Positions 1 through 8,548 are shown, counted from the first letter of the stretch. The stretch: 33,003 nucleotides of DNA from Pseudomonadota bacterium (GCA_018241265.1 JAFEEF010000069.1:1-33003); one strand, 5' to 3'. Notes: a model not told the origin generated them from the sequence alone. A program made the numbers and translations.

Positions 1-160
1 AAGCGCCGCCTTTGCACGGCGCACTCCGCTTGCAGTCTGCGCCGTCAGTTCGCCGGCCGATCAAGCAGGCAGTCATCATCTCCGCGTGGCCGAACACGCT
101 GCTCCACTCGGTGAAGTCCAAGTTCGCCTTCCGGTTCCGCCCTCCGAGGCGGGGCGATCG

Positions 161-1117
161 TCAGTCGCCGCGACGGCGGCGCGCCATGAAACCCACGACA
201 GCGAGGCCGGCGAACATCAGGGCATAGGTCTCGGGCTCGGGCACAAGCGAAATCCGTTGCACGTCGGTTTTCTCGTCCATGGAAATCGACATCGTGTAAG
301 TCCCGGCCGCGAGGGCGTTGGAGACGGCTGCGTAGTGGCCGTACGTGCCGACCGCGTACGGACCCGAGTGGGTCAGGTCCTGACCCGCGAAGGCCGCCAG
401 GGTCACGTTCAGATTCTCGGCATCCGAGGACTCCGTGCCGCCCACGATGCCGGCACCGAGCGAGCCATCGGGCGTCCAGTTAAAGACGATAGCGCCGGTG
501 CTCACGTTCGTCAGCGAGATCGAGAAACCAGTCCCGGCGCGCGCGACCGAGCCGGAGTTCGCGCCGGCATCGAGCGTGGCTTGGATGAACGGGTCGGCGT
601 CGAATGCGAAGCTGATCGTGCCGCCTGCGGCACCCACGGCCACAGTCAGCTGGGTGGAGGACTTGTTGGTGCCGTCGGCCGTCCCGTACCCGTTGCCGCT
701 GATATTGGTCTCGGCGGCGTTGCGGGCGGTGATCGTGGCCGTGGCAGTCTGCTCCTGCACGACATTCGCGTCGCCCCACGAATAGCTCGACCCGTTGCTA
801 CCGATCAGGATGTAGTAGCCGTCTCCGTTCACGGTCTCGTTGGCGCGTGCGGCGGCCGAGCCGAGCGCCGAGATCGGAGAGTCGGGGTTCATGCCCGGTG
901 GTGCCTGACCTGCGGCGAACGCGCCGTTCAGCGTGGCCGAGGTTGTGGAACCGGAAACGACATTCTGGAACGTCACGCCCGCAGTAGCCGAGATGAAGCC
1001 GTTCTTGACGTTGTCCACAGCAACCGCATAAGCGTCCGCGTACGCACTCCCCGCGGTGAACAGCCCGCCGGCCAGCAACCCGGCGCAGACCTTCAGCAAC
1101 TCGACTTTCGCCTTCAT
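161..1117 (-). CDS. PEP-CTERM sorted surface/exopolysaccharide-associated protein
   Basis: Secreted protein of 318 residues. An N-terminal signal peptide (about residues 1-27, ending near SAYA) is followed by a Gly/Ser/Thr/Asn-rich beta-type body. The last 27 residues (292-318) form a textbook PEP-CTERM tail: VPEP, a hydrophobic helix (YALMFAGLAVVGFMA) and a basic RRRR end. In this family the tail is cut and processed by an exosortase (EpsH/XrtA type) at the inner membrane, and the protein usually ends up at the cell surface with exopolysaccharide. The start is fixed by a strong AAGGAGG a few bases upstream of the ATG. No exosortase or EPS gene is visible here, which is usual because the targets are scattered round the genome. 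The body matches no enzymatic family I recognise, so the specific role is unknown. Confidence 0.93.
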   Translation of the reverse strand: MKAKVELLKVCAGLLAGGLFTAGSAYADAYAVAVDNVKNGFISATAGVTFQNVVSGSTTSATLNGAFAAGQAPPGMNPDSPISALGSAAARANETVNGDGYYILIGSNGSSYSWGDANVVQEQTATATITARNAAETNISGNGYGTADGTNKSSTQLTVAVGAAGGTISFAFDADPFIQATLDAGANSGSVARAGTGFSISLTNVSTGAIVFNWTPDGSLGAGIVGGTESSDAENLNVTLAAFAGQDLTHSGPYAVGTYGHYAAVSNALAAGTYTMSISMDEKTDVQRISLVPEPETYALMFAGLAVVGFMARRRRGD

Positions 1118-1275
1118 GGTGGCCTCCTTGGTGGACTGGAAAGGTGGGATGCTAGAACGACGCTTGCGAGCCGCCGGGCTGGATTTGGCGACCCGTCAAA
1201 GGTACTCCTTGGAGACCGAAAAGCCAACTGGCCGCCGATTCGACCTGCCAAAGGATCAAGCCAGAGGAGGCGATC

Positions 1276-1719
1276 ATGTGGCTGTCATCCGAGAAGATGA
1301 TTGGTCCTGGGTACCTAAACGGCGCCAGCACTCGAGCACTTGCCGTCCCCATGTTCGATCACGTCGTCTTCGGCGTCAGCGACTATGCAGTCAGCAAGGC
1401 ATTCTTCCTCGCGGCGCTCGAGCCGATCGGCATCGCAGTGGTGCTGGAAGGTTCGCTCGGCCTCGAGCTCAGCACGGGCGGCACGTCCTCGCTGTGCATC
1501 TTCCAGACCGACGAGAAGCCGGCCCATTTGCATCTGGCGTTCACGGCCGAGAATCGCGCGCAAGTCGAGGCGTTTCATCGCGCGGCGCTGGCCGCCGGCG
1601 GCCAGGATCATGGTGCGCCGGGACTGCGGCCGCACTACCACGCGAATTACTACGCGGCTTTCGTCATCGGTCCGGACGGGCACAACATCGAAGTGGTCTG
1701 CCACGCGCCGGAGCCGTAG
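1276..1719 (+). CDS. VOC-fold (glyoxalase/bleomycin resistance/dioxygenase superfamily) protein
   Basis: A single small VOC domain begins at FDHVVFGVSDY and ends at GPDGHNIEVVCHAPEP. The first beta strand (H28 in the long form) and the terminal GPDGHNIEV strand carry the usual metal-site positions. The length from the domain start, about 122 residues, is normal for one-domain family members. Such proteins bind a divalent metal and act on small molecules, but the substrate cannot be told from sequence. The start is ambiguous. A near-perfect AGAGGAGG sits 6 bases before the ATG at 1276, yet homology begins at the ATG at 1351, which has no ribosome binding site. The long form adds 25 residues of low similarity to anything I know. 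It is divergent from the PEP-CTERM gene. Confidence 0.85.
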   Translation: MWLSSEKMIGPGYLNGASTRALAVPMFDHVVFGVSDYAVSKAFFLAALEPIGIAVVLEGSLGLELSTGGTSSLCIFQTDEKPAHLHLAFTAENRAQVEAFHRAALAAGGQDHGAPGLRPHYHANYYAAFVIGPDGHNIEVVCHAPEP

Positions 1720-1894
1720 TCCATCGCCCGCCAGCAGCGGCGTCAAGCCCGATCGAACGTGCGCGTCCCGTCCACCATGGACATCGACCCATCATCGTTC
1801 AACACCAGCGGGACGGCACCACGCTGCAGGTTGAACTTCTTGTTCCCGGCCAGATCGCCGGTACGCGCATTTGCAGCAAGCAGTCCGGCAGCCT

Positions 1895-3031
1895 TCAGCC
1901 CAGCGCCGCCACCCGATCCAGCGCGGCCGCCAGATGCCCCACGGTGCGGTCGACGTTGCGCCACTTCTCCAGCCCGAAGAGTCCGAGCCGGAAGGTACGG
2001 AAGTCGGGCCCTTCGCCGCACTGCAGCGGCACGCCGGCGGCGGCCTGCACGCCGGCCGCGACGAACTTGCTGGCGTTCTGGATGCCGGGGTCGGTGGTGT
2101 AGCTGACGACGACGCCCGGCGCCTTGTAGCCTTCGGCCGCGACGCTCGGGAAGCCGCGCGATTCGAGCAGCGCGCGCACTTTGGCACCGAGCTCGATCTG
2201 TGCCGCGCGGATCCGGTCGAAGCCGTCCTCGCCCGTCTCGAGCATCACGTCGCGCAGCCGCGCCAGCGCATCGGTGGGCATGGTCGTGTGGTACGCATGC
2301 TTGCCCTGCTCGTAGCCCTCGGCGATCTGCATCCACTTCTTCAGGTCGCAGGCGAAGCTCGAACTGCGGGTGTTCTCGATCGCGGCGCGGGCGCGCTCGC
2401 CGAGCATCACCATCGCGCAGCACGGCGAGCTGCTCCAGCCCTTCTGCGGCGCCGAGATCAGCACGTCGACGCCGGTGGCTTGCATGTCGACCCACATCGC
2501 GCCCGACGCGATGCAGTCGAGCACGAAGAGCGCGCCGACGTCGCGCGCCGCGGCGCTCACGGTGCGCAGGTAGTCGTCGGGCAGGAGGATGCCGCTGGCG
2601 GTTTCCACATGCGGCGCGAACACGACCTGCGGCCGCTCGGCGCGGATCGCGGCGGCGACCTCGTCGGCCGGGCACGGCGCCCATGGCGCCTGGGCACCAT
2701 CGCCCTGCGGCCGGGCCTGGCAGACCACGACGCTGCCGCCCAATGCATCGGCTTCGAAGATCTGGGTCCAGCGGTAGCTGAACCAGCCGTTGCGCACGAT
2801 CAGCACCTTGGCGCCGTTGGCGAACTGGCGCGCGACGGCTTCCATGCCGAAGGTGCCGCTGCCGGGCAGCAGGACCGCGGTGCGGGCGCCGTAGACGCGC
2901 TTCAGCGTGGCCATGACGTCCTGCATCACGCCGGTGAAGCGCTTGGACATGTGGTTGAGGGCGCGGTCGGTATAGACCACCGAGAATTCGAGCAGGCCGT
3001 CGGGATCGACGTCGGGCAGCAGGCCGGGCAT
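1895..3031 (-). CDS. Class V PLP-dependent aminotransferase (alanine/serine-glyoxylate aminotransferase type)
   Basis: A 378-residue fold-type I aminotransferase. Visible hallmarks are the PLP-phosphate region PGSGTFGMEAVARQF (about 56-70), the substrate region HVETASGILLP (about 141-151), the pyridine-N aspartate in LDCIASG (D172), and the Schiff-base lysine in SAPQKGWS (K197). The length fits the alanine-glyoxylate / serine-glyoxylate / phosphonopyruvate-type family, which moves an amino group between a small amino acid and a 2-oxo acid. The exact pair of substrates is not clear from motifs. The gene stands alone; its nearest neighbours face away or are unrelated. A short coding-looking stretch follows its stop codon in another frame (see findings). 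Confidence 0.9.
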   Translation of the reverse strand: MPGLLPDVDPDGLLEFSVVYTDRALNHMSKRFTGVMQDVMATLKRVYGARTAVLLPGSGTFGMEAVARQFANGAKVLIVRNGWFSYRWTQIFEADALGGSVVVCQARPQGDGAQAPWAPCPADEVAAAIRAERPQVVFAPHVETASGILLPDDYLRTVSAAARDVGALFVLDCIASGAMWVDMQATGVDVLISAPQKGWSSSPCCAMVMLGERARAAIENTRSSSFACDLKKWMQIAEGYEQGKHAYHTTMPTDALARLRDVMLETGEDGFDRIRAAQIELGAKVRALLESRGFPSVAAEGYKAPGVVVSYTTDPGIQNASKFVAAGVQAAAGVPLQCGEGPDFRTFRLGLFGLEKWRNVDRTVGHLAAALDRVAALG

Positions 3032-3131
3032 GTGAGGTCTCGCTAGGCGGTTCGGGATGGAAGGCCGTCGGCGCAGTGCGCCGACGAATCGGCGCTGCGA
3101 TGGAACGCCCCGCAGTGTATCGGCGCGCCGG

Positions 3132-4352
3132 CTACTTCGGCGTCAACCGATAGAGGCCGCCGGACTCCGAGTCTTCGAGCAGCCACAGCGCCCCGTCCGG
3201 GCCCTGCTCCACGTCCCTGACGCGGAAGCCCACCGCCCAGCGCTCGGCCGGCTTCGCGTTCGGGCCATCGATGACGATGCGGTTCAGCGTCTCGCTGACG
3301 AGCCCGCCGGCGAATGCCGAGCCCTTCCATTGCGGGAACAGGTCGCCGCTGTAGAACATGAGGTTGCCGGGCGCGATCACCGGCGTCCAGTAGATCACCG
3401 GCTTGGTCAGATCGGGCCGCGTGTCCGGGCTCGGGATCGGCGTGCCGTCGTAGTTGACGGCATACGACACCAGCGGCCAGCCGTAGTTCTTGCCCGGCTC
3501 GATGAGGTTGAGCTCGTCGCCGCCGCGCGGTCCGTGCTCGATCTCCCACAGCCGGCCATCCGGCGCGAACGCCAGGCCATAGGGCGTCCGATGGCCCGAG
3601 CTCCAGGTCTCGGACGGCGTGAGGTTGGGGCCGGGGAAGACATAGGTGCGCACGACGGGCGCGGTCTTGGCGGCTTCGGTGTCGGCGGCCGGATCGATGA
3701 CCTCGACGGACTTGGCGCCCGTCTTGCCGGCCATCGGATTGCCCGGCGCCGGCTGGCCGTCCAGCGTCAGGCGCAGGATCTTGCCGGCGGGCTGGTTCGG
3801 ATCCTGCGCCGGCGTGAAGCGTTGCCGATCGCCCGCGGTCAGGAACAGGGTCTGCTTGTCCGGCGAGAACGCGACCGCCGCGCCGACCTGGCCGCCCTTG
3901 CCCTTGATCGGATCGCGCCAGACGACCTTCAACTGGTCCAGCGATGCCTTGGCCTTGTCGATGTGCAGCGTCGCGCGAGCAAGCGCGAGGCTCGAGGTCG
4001 ACGGATCGTCACCGGGCTCCGAGTACGTCAGGTAGATGTCGTGGTCCTTCGCGTAGTCGGGCGCAAGGTAGACGCCGAGCAGGCCGTTCTGCTTCTGGAA
4101 CTGCACCGGCGGCACGCCCGTCACTTCGGTCTTCCGTCCGCTCGACGTCGCGATGAAGAGCTTGCCGCCTTTCTCGGTGATCAGCATGCGGCCATCCGGC
4201 AGGAATGCCATGCGCCATGGCAGGTCGAAGTCCGCCACCTTGGTGACCTTGAACGGCGGGTTCGGCGTCGGCGCCAGGGCGCCGGCGTTGACTTGCGCGA
4301 GCGCCGGCGACGATGCCAGCAGCATCAAGAGCATGGCTCGATTCGTAGGCAT
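3132..4352 (-). CDS. Secreted PQQ-dependent sugar dehydrogenase (glucose/sorbosone dehydrogenase family)
   Basis: A 406-residue periplasmic beta-propeller of the soluble aldose sugar dehydrogenase (Asd/YliI) type. A signal peptide spans about residues 1-20 (PTNRAMLLMLLASSPALAQ). The family signature is clear: LPWRMAFLPDGRMLITEKGG near the N-terminus, then SSGHRTPYGLAFAPDGRLW, EHGPRGGDELNLIEPGKNYG and a final RDVEQGPDGALWLLED blade. Members oxidise aldose sugars with PQQ and pass electrons to an acceptor in the periplasm. No PQQ synthesis genes are in view. I use the ATG at 4352 because AGGAG lies about 7 bases upstream; an in-frame ATG at 4373 has weaker support and would place seven residues before the signal peptide. 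Confidence 0.92.
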   Translation of the reverse strand: MPTNRAMLLMLLASSPALAQVNAGALAPTPNPPFKVTKVADFDLPWRMAFLPDGRMLITEKGGKLFIATSSGRKTEVTGVPPVQFQKQNGLLGVYLAPDYAKDHDIYLTYSEPGDDPSTSSLALARATLHIDKAKASLDQLKVVWRDPIKGKGGQVGAAVAFSPDKQTLFLTAGDRQRFTPAQDPNQPAGKILRLTLDGQPAPGNPMAGKTGAKSVEVIDPAADTEAAKTAPVVRTYVFPGPNLTPSETWSSGHRTPYGLAFAPDGRLWEIEHGPRGGDELNLIEPGKNYGWPLVSYAVNYDGTPIPSPDTRPDLTKPVIYWTPVIAPGNLMFYSGDLFPQWKGSAFAGGLVSETLNRIVIDGPNAKPAERWAVGFRVRDVEQGPDGALWLLEDSESGGLYRLTPK

Positions 4353-4718
4353 GGGGCTCCTTGTTCCGGCCATGGGTCGACGGATCTACGAGCGGCTCAG
4401 CGCACGCAGGCCGGGATCCGCCCGCGGACTTGCGCAGCAACCTGCAAGCCTTTGGTTGTCACGACGACGAATTTGTCGACGCGGCTTCACCCGCACGCAG
4501 GTCCATCCCCTGGAAGCCGATGGGCTGCCGGAAGGCATGCGCTGAATGGCACGAGGCAAGTGTGCGTCGACATCGGAAAACCCGGTGCGCACCAGGGCAT
4601 CGATGCGGTCCTCCCATCGGCCTGCCTCGCCACAGAGTCGCAGAACGGTCGGCGAGGCCGGGCGGAGCGGATCATCGAGAATGATGATGGCTCCGCATCC
4701 GCATCGATCTAGGATGAC
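4353..4718. other. Intergenic stretch with no supported gene
   Basis: About 370 bases between the divergent sugar dehydrogenase and the Tlde1-like gene. Open frames exist on both strands, but none shows a ribosome binding site with a protein-like sequence. I see no convincing promoter, FNR box or terminator. If the Tlde1-like protein is a toxin, a short immunity gene could have been expected here; I do not find one. Confidence 0.5.
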
Positions 4719-5309
4719 ATGGTCCCGATCGTCGAGATCAGCGCCATGAACCTGCGAATTCCTGCCGGCACGCCGGCTGCGGCCAGTGCACACCTGACCT
4801 ACGACGGCGCTACCGGGTGGCTCATCGGCGACGGTGCGCTCGCGCGATTCAGGCTGCGAGCAGAATCAGGCGGGGGTCGAGGTAGCGTTCATCCCTCCGT
4901 CTGGCAGACATCGCTGACGAGCCGGGAGGCGACAACGCCCGAGATCAAGAATGCAAAGGGACTGCGCATCCAGCGCGGCGGGCCACTGCCGCCTGGCGAG
5001 TATGTGTGCCGCTACGTCAAGCACCATCCAAGATTCCACGAATGCATTCAGCTGCTTGCAGGACGCCATAACATTCACGCGATCGCATCGCCGCTGGCAT
5101 CCCATCCGATTCCTCACCACAGGAACAACGACTTCTTCATCCACGGGCGTGGCGACCTGGGAAGCGATGGTTGCATCGTGCCGTTGATACCTCGAGAACG
5201 AATGGCCCTGACTCATGCGATCCGGGACTTCGCGGGCGCGGTCCTCCTCACCGTGAGAAACGTCGCATACAGATTGCCGGCCGAGAACTACAGCGGCCTC
5301 TCCGCGTAG
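4719..5309 (+). CDS. Tlde1/DUF2778-like L,D-transpeptidase-fold protein
   Basis: A 196-residue protein whose layout matches the Tlde1 (DUF2778) family: an N-terminal LTYDGATGWLIGDG strand pair, a central GGPLPPGEYVC segment (GPIPxGxY in the family), and the catalytic signature FFIHGRGDLGSDGCI with His142 and Cys152. In YkuD-like enzymes this His/Cys pair carries out L,D-transpeptidation or L,D-carboxypeptidation of peptidoglycan stem peptides. Some Tlde1 proteins are type VI secretion effectors that act in the periplasm of rival cells. No signal peptide is visible, which fits an exported effector or a phage-like or cytosolic enzyme. No Hcp, VgrG, PAAR or immunity gene lies beside it. ATG at 4719 has AGGA five bases upstream; ATG at 4746 is an alternative that starts closer to the domain. 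Confidence 0.75.
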   Translation: MVPIVEISAMNLRIPAGTPAAASAHLTYDGATGWLIGDGALARFRLRAESGGGRGSVHPSVWQTSLTSREATTPEIKNAKGLRIQRGGPLPPGEYVCRYVKHHPRFHECIQLLAGRHNIHAIASPLASHPIPHHRNNDFFIHGRGDLGSDGCIVPLIPRERMALTHAIRDFAGAVLLTVRNVAYRLPAENYSGLSA

Positions 5310-5359
5310 CCATCTCTGCAGCTGCATCGGCCCTCTCGCGCATGCCGCTCGAGCAAGCT

Positions 5360-5860
5360 TCAGCGTCCAGCGATCGTGGACTCGAGCCCGGTCGCCGAAT
5401 CGGACCCACGACGCTTGCTCATCTGCGCCAGCACGATCTTGCTGCCGAACGGCGTCCGCTCGTCCACCCGATAGCCCAGACGCTCGTAGAAGGCGACATT
5501 GCCGGGCACCAGCGTGTTCGTCGTCAGCTGGAACATCCGGACGTTCGGATGCGCGCGTTCGATGGCCCGGACGAGCGAGGCACCCAGGCCTTGCCCGCGA
5601 TGGCGCTGCTCCACGCTGACGCCGCGCAGCGTACAAACGTCGCCATCCACGATGCCTCGCGCGGACCCGACGATGCGTTCACCGTCCCATGCCGCCAGAA
5701 CGGTCTGGGTACGGATGAGCAGCTCGATCGCTTCCACCGTTTCGGTGAGCGGCGGAATGTCGCGCGTCTCGCTCAGGCGACCCTCTTCGGCGAAGGCACG
5801 CATTTGGATGCCGTGGATCACGGTCGCGTCTGCCGGCGATGCCGGTCGGATGGAATACAT
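5360..5860 (-). CDS. GNAT family N-acetyltransferase
   Basis: A 166-residue single-domain GNAT. It starts with the standard IRPASPADA strand, and the acetyl-CoA binding motif A is plain in RGVSVEQRHRGQGLGASLV (about 79-97), followed by NVAFYERLGYRV, the usual last strand-helix block. The family transfers an acetyl group from acetyl-CoA to an amine. The substrate is unknown. The C-terminal 20 residues after SKRRGSDSA look disordered. It lies 30 bases downstream of the RlmN-like gene's stop-side boundary but is transcribed in the same direction as that gene from its own start, with only a weak GAG as ribosome binding site. Confidence 0.88.
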   Translation of the reverse strand: MYSIRPASPADATVIHGIQMRAFAEEGRLSETRDIPPLTETVEAIELLIRTQTVLAAWDGERIVGSARGIVDGDVCTLRGVSVEQRHRGQGLGASLVRAIERAHPNVRMFQLTTNTLVPGNVAFYERLGYRVDERTPFGSKIVLAQMSKRRGSDSATGLESTIAGR

Positions 5861-5890
5861 GCCCGGTCTCGGTTCAGCCTCGTGGCCGCT

Positions 5891-6928
5891 TCACGACATG
5901 AGGCCCGGCAGACCATGCGTGCTCCGCCCGGTCACCACCCTCGCCCGCAACTGCCCACACCCCGCATCCACCTCCTGCCCCGCCGACTGACGCAGCTTCG
6001 TCAGCACGCCGCGCCGATGCAACTCGCGCGCGATCGCTGCGGCGCGCTCGGCCTCCGGCCTGTCGTAGGCCAACCCGTCCACCGCGTTGTACGGAATCAT
6101 GTTCAGCAACGCGTACTTCCCGCGCAGCAACCGCACGATGCCGTCCAGCTCGTCGGGCCCGTCGTTGACGCCTTTCAGCAAGGTCCATTGATACTGGATC
6201 GGATAGCCGCTCGCCCGCGCATAGCCTTCGCCGAGTTCCACCAGTTCATCCGGATCGATCCGCGGCGCACGCGGCAACAGCTCGGCGCGGCGCGCCGCAT
6301 TCGTCGAATGCAGCGACAACGCCAGCGCCGGCCGCACCTTCCCGAGCGGCAGGCGCTCGAACACGCGCCGGTCGCCGACCGTCGAGAACACCAGGTTCTT
6401 GTGGCCGATGCCGCCTTCGTGGCCGAGCAATTCGATCGCTTCGAGCACGTTGTCGAGGTTGTGCGCCGGCTCGCCCATGCCCATGAACACGACCTTGCGC
6501 ACCGGCCGCAGCGTGCGCGCCAGCGCGACCTGGGCGACGATCTCGGCACTGCCGAGCTGACGAATCAAGCCGCCCCGGCCGGTCATGCAGAACACGCAGC
6601 CGACCGCGCAACCGACCTGCGTCGAGACGCACAGGCCGTCGGTGCGCGGCAGCAGCACGCTCTCGATGGTCTGGCCATCGGCGAGCGCGACCAGCAGGCG
6701 CGCCGAGCCGTCTCCGGCCGGATGCTCGGAGTGCAGCCGTGCCAGGCCGCGCAGCTCCGCCTCGATCGACGGCAGCGCGTCGCGCAGGCGCTGCGGCAGG
6801 AAGTCCTCGGGCCGGCGCTTGCCGCTGGTCTGCGGCAAGGCGTTCGCCCAAAGGCGCAGCACGCGGTGCTCGTGCAGCGGCAGCGCGCCGGCGGCTCGCA
6901 GGCGTAGACGGAGGTCGGGCAGGCGCAT
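5891..6928 (-). CDS. RlmN/Cfr-like radical SAM RNA methyltransferase
   Basis: A 345-residue member of the RlmN/Cfr family, which methylate adenine in RNA (23S A2503 and tRNA A37 in E. coli RlmN). The radical-SAM cluster motif is C107-x3-C111-x2-C114 (GCAVGCVFC). The two methyl-transfer cysteines are also conserved: C100, seven residues before the cluster, and C324 in GQEVDAGCGQLRA. GMGEP (about 151-155) binds SAM. A downstream LNMIPYN block and an N-terminal accessory domain complete the fold. This set argues for an active methyltransferase. The protein differs from housekeeping RlmN at the N-terminus, and I suspect a paralogue, so the RNA target is open. The start at 6928 is chosen from the fold; it has no strong ribosome binding site. 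Confidence 0.88.
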   Translation of the reverse strand: MRLPDLRLRLRAAGALPLHEHRVLRLWANALPQTSGKRRPEDFLPQRLRDALPSIEAELRGLARLHSEHPAGDGSARLLVALADGQTIESVLLPRTDGLCVSTQVGCAVGCVFCMTGRGGLIRQLGSAEIVAQVALARTLRPVRKVVFMGMGEPAHNLDNVLEAIELLGHEGGIGHKNLVFSTVGDRRVFERLPLGKVRPALALSLHSTNAARRAELLPRAPRIDPDELVELGEGYARASGYPIQYQWTLLKGVNDGPDELDGIVRLLRGKYALLNMIPYNAVDGLAYDRPEAERAAAIARELHRRGVLTKLRQSAGQEVDAGCGQLRARVVTGRSTHGLPGLMS

Positions 6929-7036
6929 GTCCGGAGAATTGAGAACGACCGGTAGTGTATGAAGGCCGATGCGGGGCGGCGGCGTCTTGGGCGGCAGCCT
7001 GTACCCGCCCCGACGGCTGCGGCATGATCGCCACCC

Positions 7037-8353
7037 ATGACCGGTCCCAGCTGCTTTCGCCTGCCGCGCCTGTTGCTTCCGCGCGCGGACCTCGATCTCC
7101 ATCGCTGGAGCGTCATCGCCTGCGACCAGTACACCAGCGACCCCGGCTACTGGGCACGCGTGGCGCAGCAGGTCGGCGATGCGCCGTCCACGCTGCACCT
7201 GATCTATCCCGAGGTCTTCCTCGGCAGCGCCGACAAGCCGGAGCGCATCGCGCGCGTCCAGGCCACGATGCGGCGCTATCTGGCCGACGGCCTGCTGCGC
7301 GAGCATGCCGGCGCGGTACTGGTGGAACGCACGTTGCCGGATGGGCGTGTACGTCGCGGGCTGATGCTGGAGCTGGACCTCGAGCAGTACGACCACGCGC
7401 CCACGTCCACCAGCCCGATCCGCCCGACCGAGGGCACGATCGTCGAACGCATCGCGCCGCGGCTGGAGGTGCGCGCAGGCGCCGAGCTGGAGCTGCCGCA
7501 CATCCTCGTGCTCATCGACGACCCGCAAGGCACGGTCATCGAGCCGCTGGCGGCGCAGCATCCGCGGCCGCAGCCGCTCTACGATGCGCCGCTGATGCAA
7601 GGCGGCGGCCGCGTCCGCGGTCACGCGCTGGAGGCGGACGCGCAAGCGCATCTGGTGCGAGCGCTGCATGCGCTGGGCGATGGCGCCGCATTCGCCGCGC
7701 GGCACGGCCTCCCGCCCGATACGCCGCCGATGCTGTTCGCCGTCGGCGACGGCAACCATTCGCTGGCGACCGCCCAAGCCGGCTGGGAGCGGATCAAGGT
7801 CACGGCAGGGCCCGACCACCCCGCACGCTGGGCACTGGTCGAAGTAGAGAACATCCACGACCGCGCGCTGCAGTTCTCACCGATCCACCGCCTGCTGGTC
7901 GGCGTCGCTGGCGACCTGCGAGACGCGCTGATCCGGCACTTCGGCGACCGGCTGCGGATCGTGGAGCAACCCGACGCGGCCACGATGCGCTCCGCGCTGG
8001 CGGCGCAACCGCGCGGCCGGCATGCTGCCGGGCTGGTGCAGCCGGGCGGTCGCCATGCGCTGATCGTCGTCGATGCGCCGGCGGCGCAGCTGGACGTGGC
8101 CACGTTTCAGGGCTTCGTCGATGCGCTGCTGGCCGAGGGGGGTGCGCGCGAGGTCGACTATGTGCACGGCGACGACGTGCTGCTGCAACTGGCGAGCGCG
8201 GAAGGTTGCGCCGGCCTGCACCTGGCCACCATCGACAAGAGCGAGCTGATCGACCGCGTGGCGCGCCATGGCCCCATGCCGCGCAAGAGCTTCTCGATGG
8301 GCGAGGCCGACGAGAAGCGGTTCTATCTCGAGGCGCGGCGCATCCGGTTGTAG
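7037..8353 (+). CDS. DUF1015 family protein
   Basis: A 438-residue cytosolic protein of the DUF1015 family, which has no established biochemical role. Recognisable family blocks are the N-terminal ACDQYTSDPGYW, the strictly conserved VGDGNHSLATAQ around residue 240, the ENIHDRALQFSPIHRLL block, and the C-terminal MPRKSFSMGEADEKRFY. In many bacteria the family is found beside serine or amino-acid genes, but here it stands alone, divergent from the RlmN-like gene with about 108 bases between the starts. The gene ends before a small stem-loop at 8389-8407. Confidence 0.88.
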   Translation: MTGPSCFRLPRLLLPRADLDLHRWSVIACDQYTSDPGYWARVAQQVGDAPSTLHLIYPEVFLGSADKPERIARVQATMRRYLADGLLREHAGAVLVERTLPDGRVRRGLMLELDLEQYDHAPTSTSPIRPTEGTIVERIAPRLEVRAGAELELPHILVLIDDPQGTVIEPLAAQHPRPQPLYDAPLMQGGGRVRGHALEADAQAHLVRALHALGDGAAFAARHGLPPDTPPMLFAVGDGNHSLATAQAGWERIKVTAGPDHPARWALVEVENIHDRALQFSPIHRLLVGVAGDLRDALIRHFGDRLRIVEQPDAATMRSALAAQPRGRHAAGLVQPGGRHALIVVDAPAAQLDVATFQGFVDALLAEGGAREVDYVHGDDVLLQLASAEGCAGLHLATIDKSELIDRVARHGPMPRKSFSMGEADEKRFYLEARRIRL

Positions 8354-8388
8354 GAGGCAGGCTCGGATGCGGTCGACCGTGCGCTGAT

Positions 8389-8407
8389 GCGGCTCTCGCG
8401 GAGCCGC
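8389..8407. terminator. Stem-loop between convergent genes (weak terminator)
   Basis: A perfect 7-bp inverted repeat (GCGGCTC / GAGCCGC) with a TCGCG loop lies between the convergent DUF1015 and small basic protein genes. There is no T-run, so it is only terminator-like. Confidence 0.4.
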
Positions 8408-8422
8408 GTCTTCCATCGAACG

Positions 8423-8548
8423 CTACTTCTTCTTCGGCTCGGCAGCCGCCGTCGAGCCGGCAGGTTGTGGCCGGCGCGATTGCTTCTTGAGGTCCTTCGC
8501 CCGCTTCTGCTTCTGTCGGCGTATGGCTCGGTCTTTGTCTGCGCTCAT
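8423..8548 (-). CDS. Small, highly basic hypothetical protein (41 aa)
   Basis: A 41-residue protein, SADKDRAIRRQKQKRAKDLK followed by a Pro/Ala linker and a PKKK tail. About two fifths of the residues are Lys or Arg. It has the look of a small nucleic-acid or ribosome-associated protein, but I do not recognise a named family. The ATG at 8548 is preferred over an upstream in-frame ATG at 8608, whose extra 20 residues look non-coding. It is convergent with the DUF1015 gene. Confidence 0.6.
   Translation of the reverse strand: MSADKDRAIRRQKQKRAKDLKKQSRRPQPAGSTAAAEPKKK

Noticed and set aside
137-152. Stem CCGCC / GGCGG just past the PEP-CTERM stop as a terminator
   Set aside because: Only 5 bp, with no T-run in the direction of transcription; such stems are common in this composition.
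1118-1275. A c-di-GMP or other riboswitch or a sigma-54 promoter before the PEP-CTERM gene
   Set aside because: Several GG/GC pairs resemble -24/-12 elements, but none has the right spacing, and no riboswitch core motif could be found by eye.
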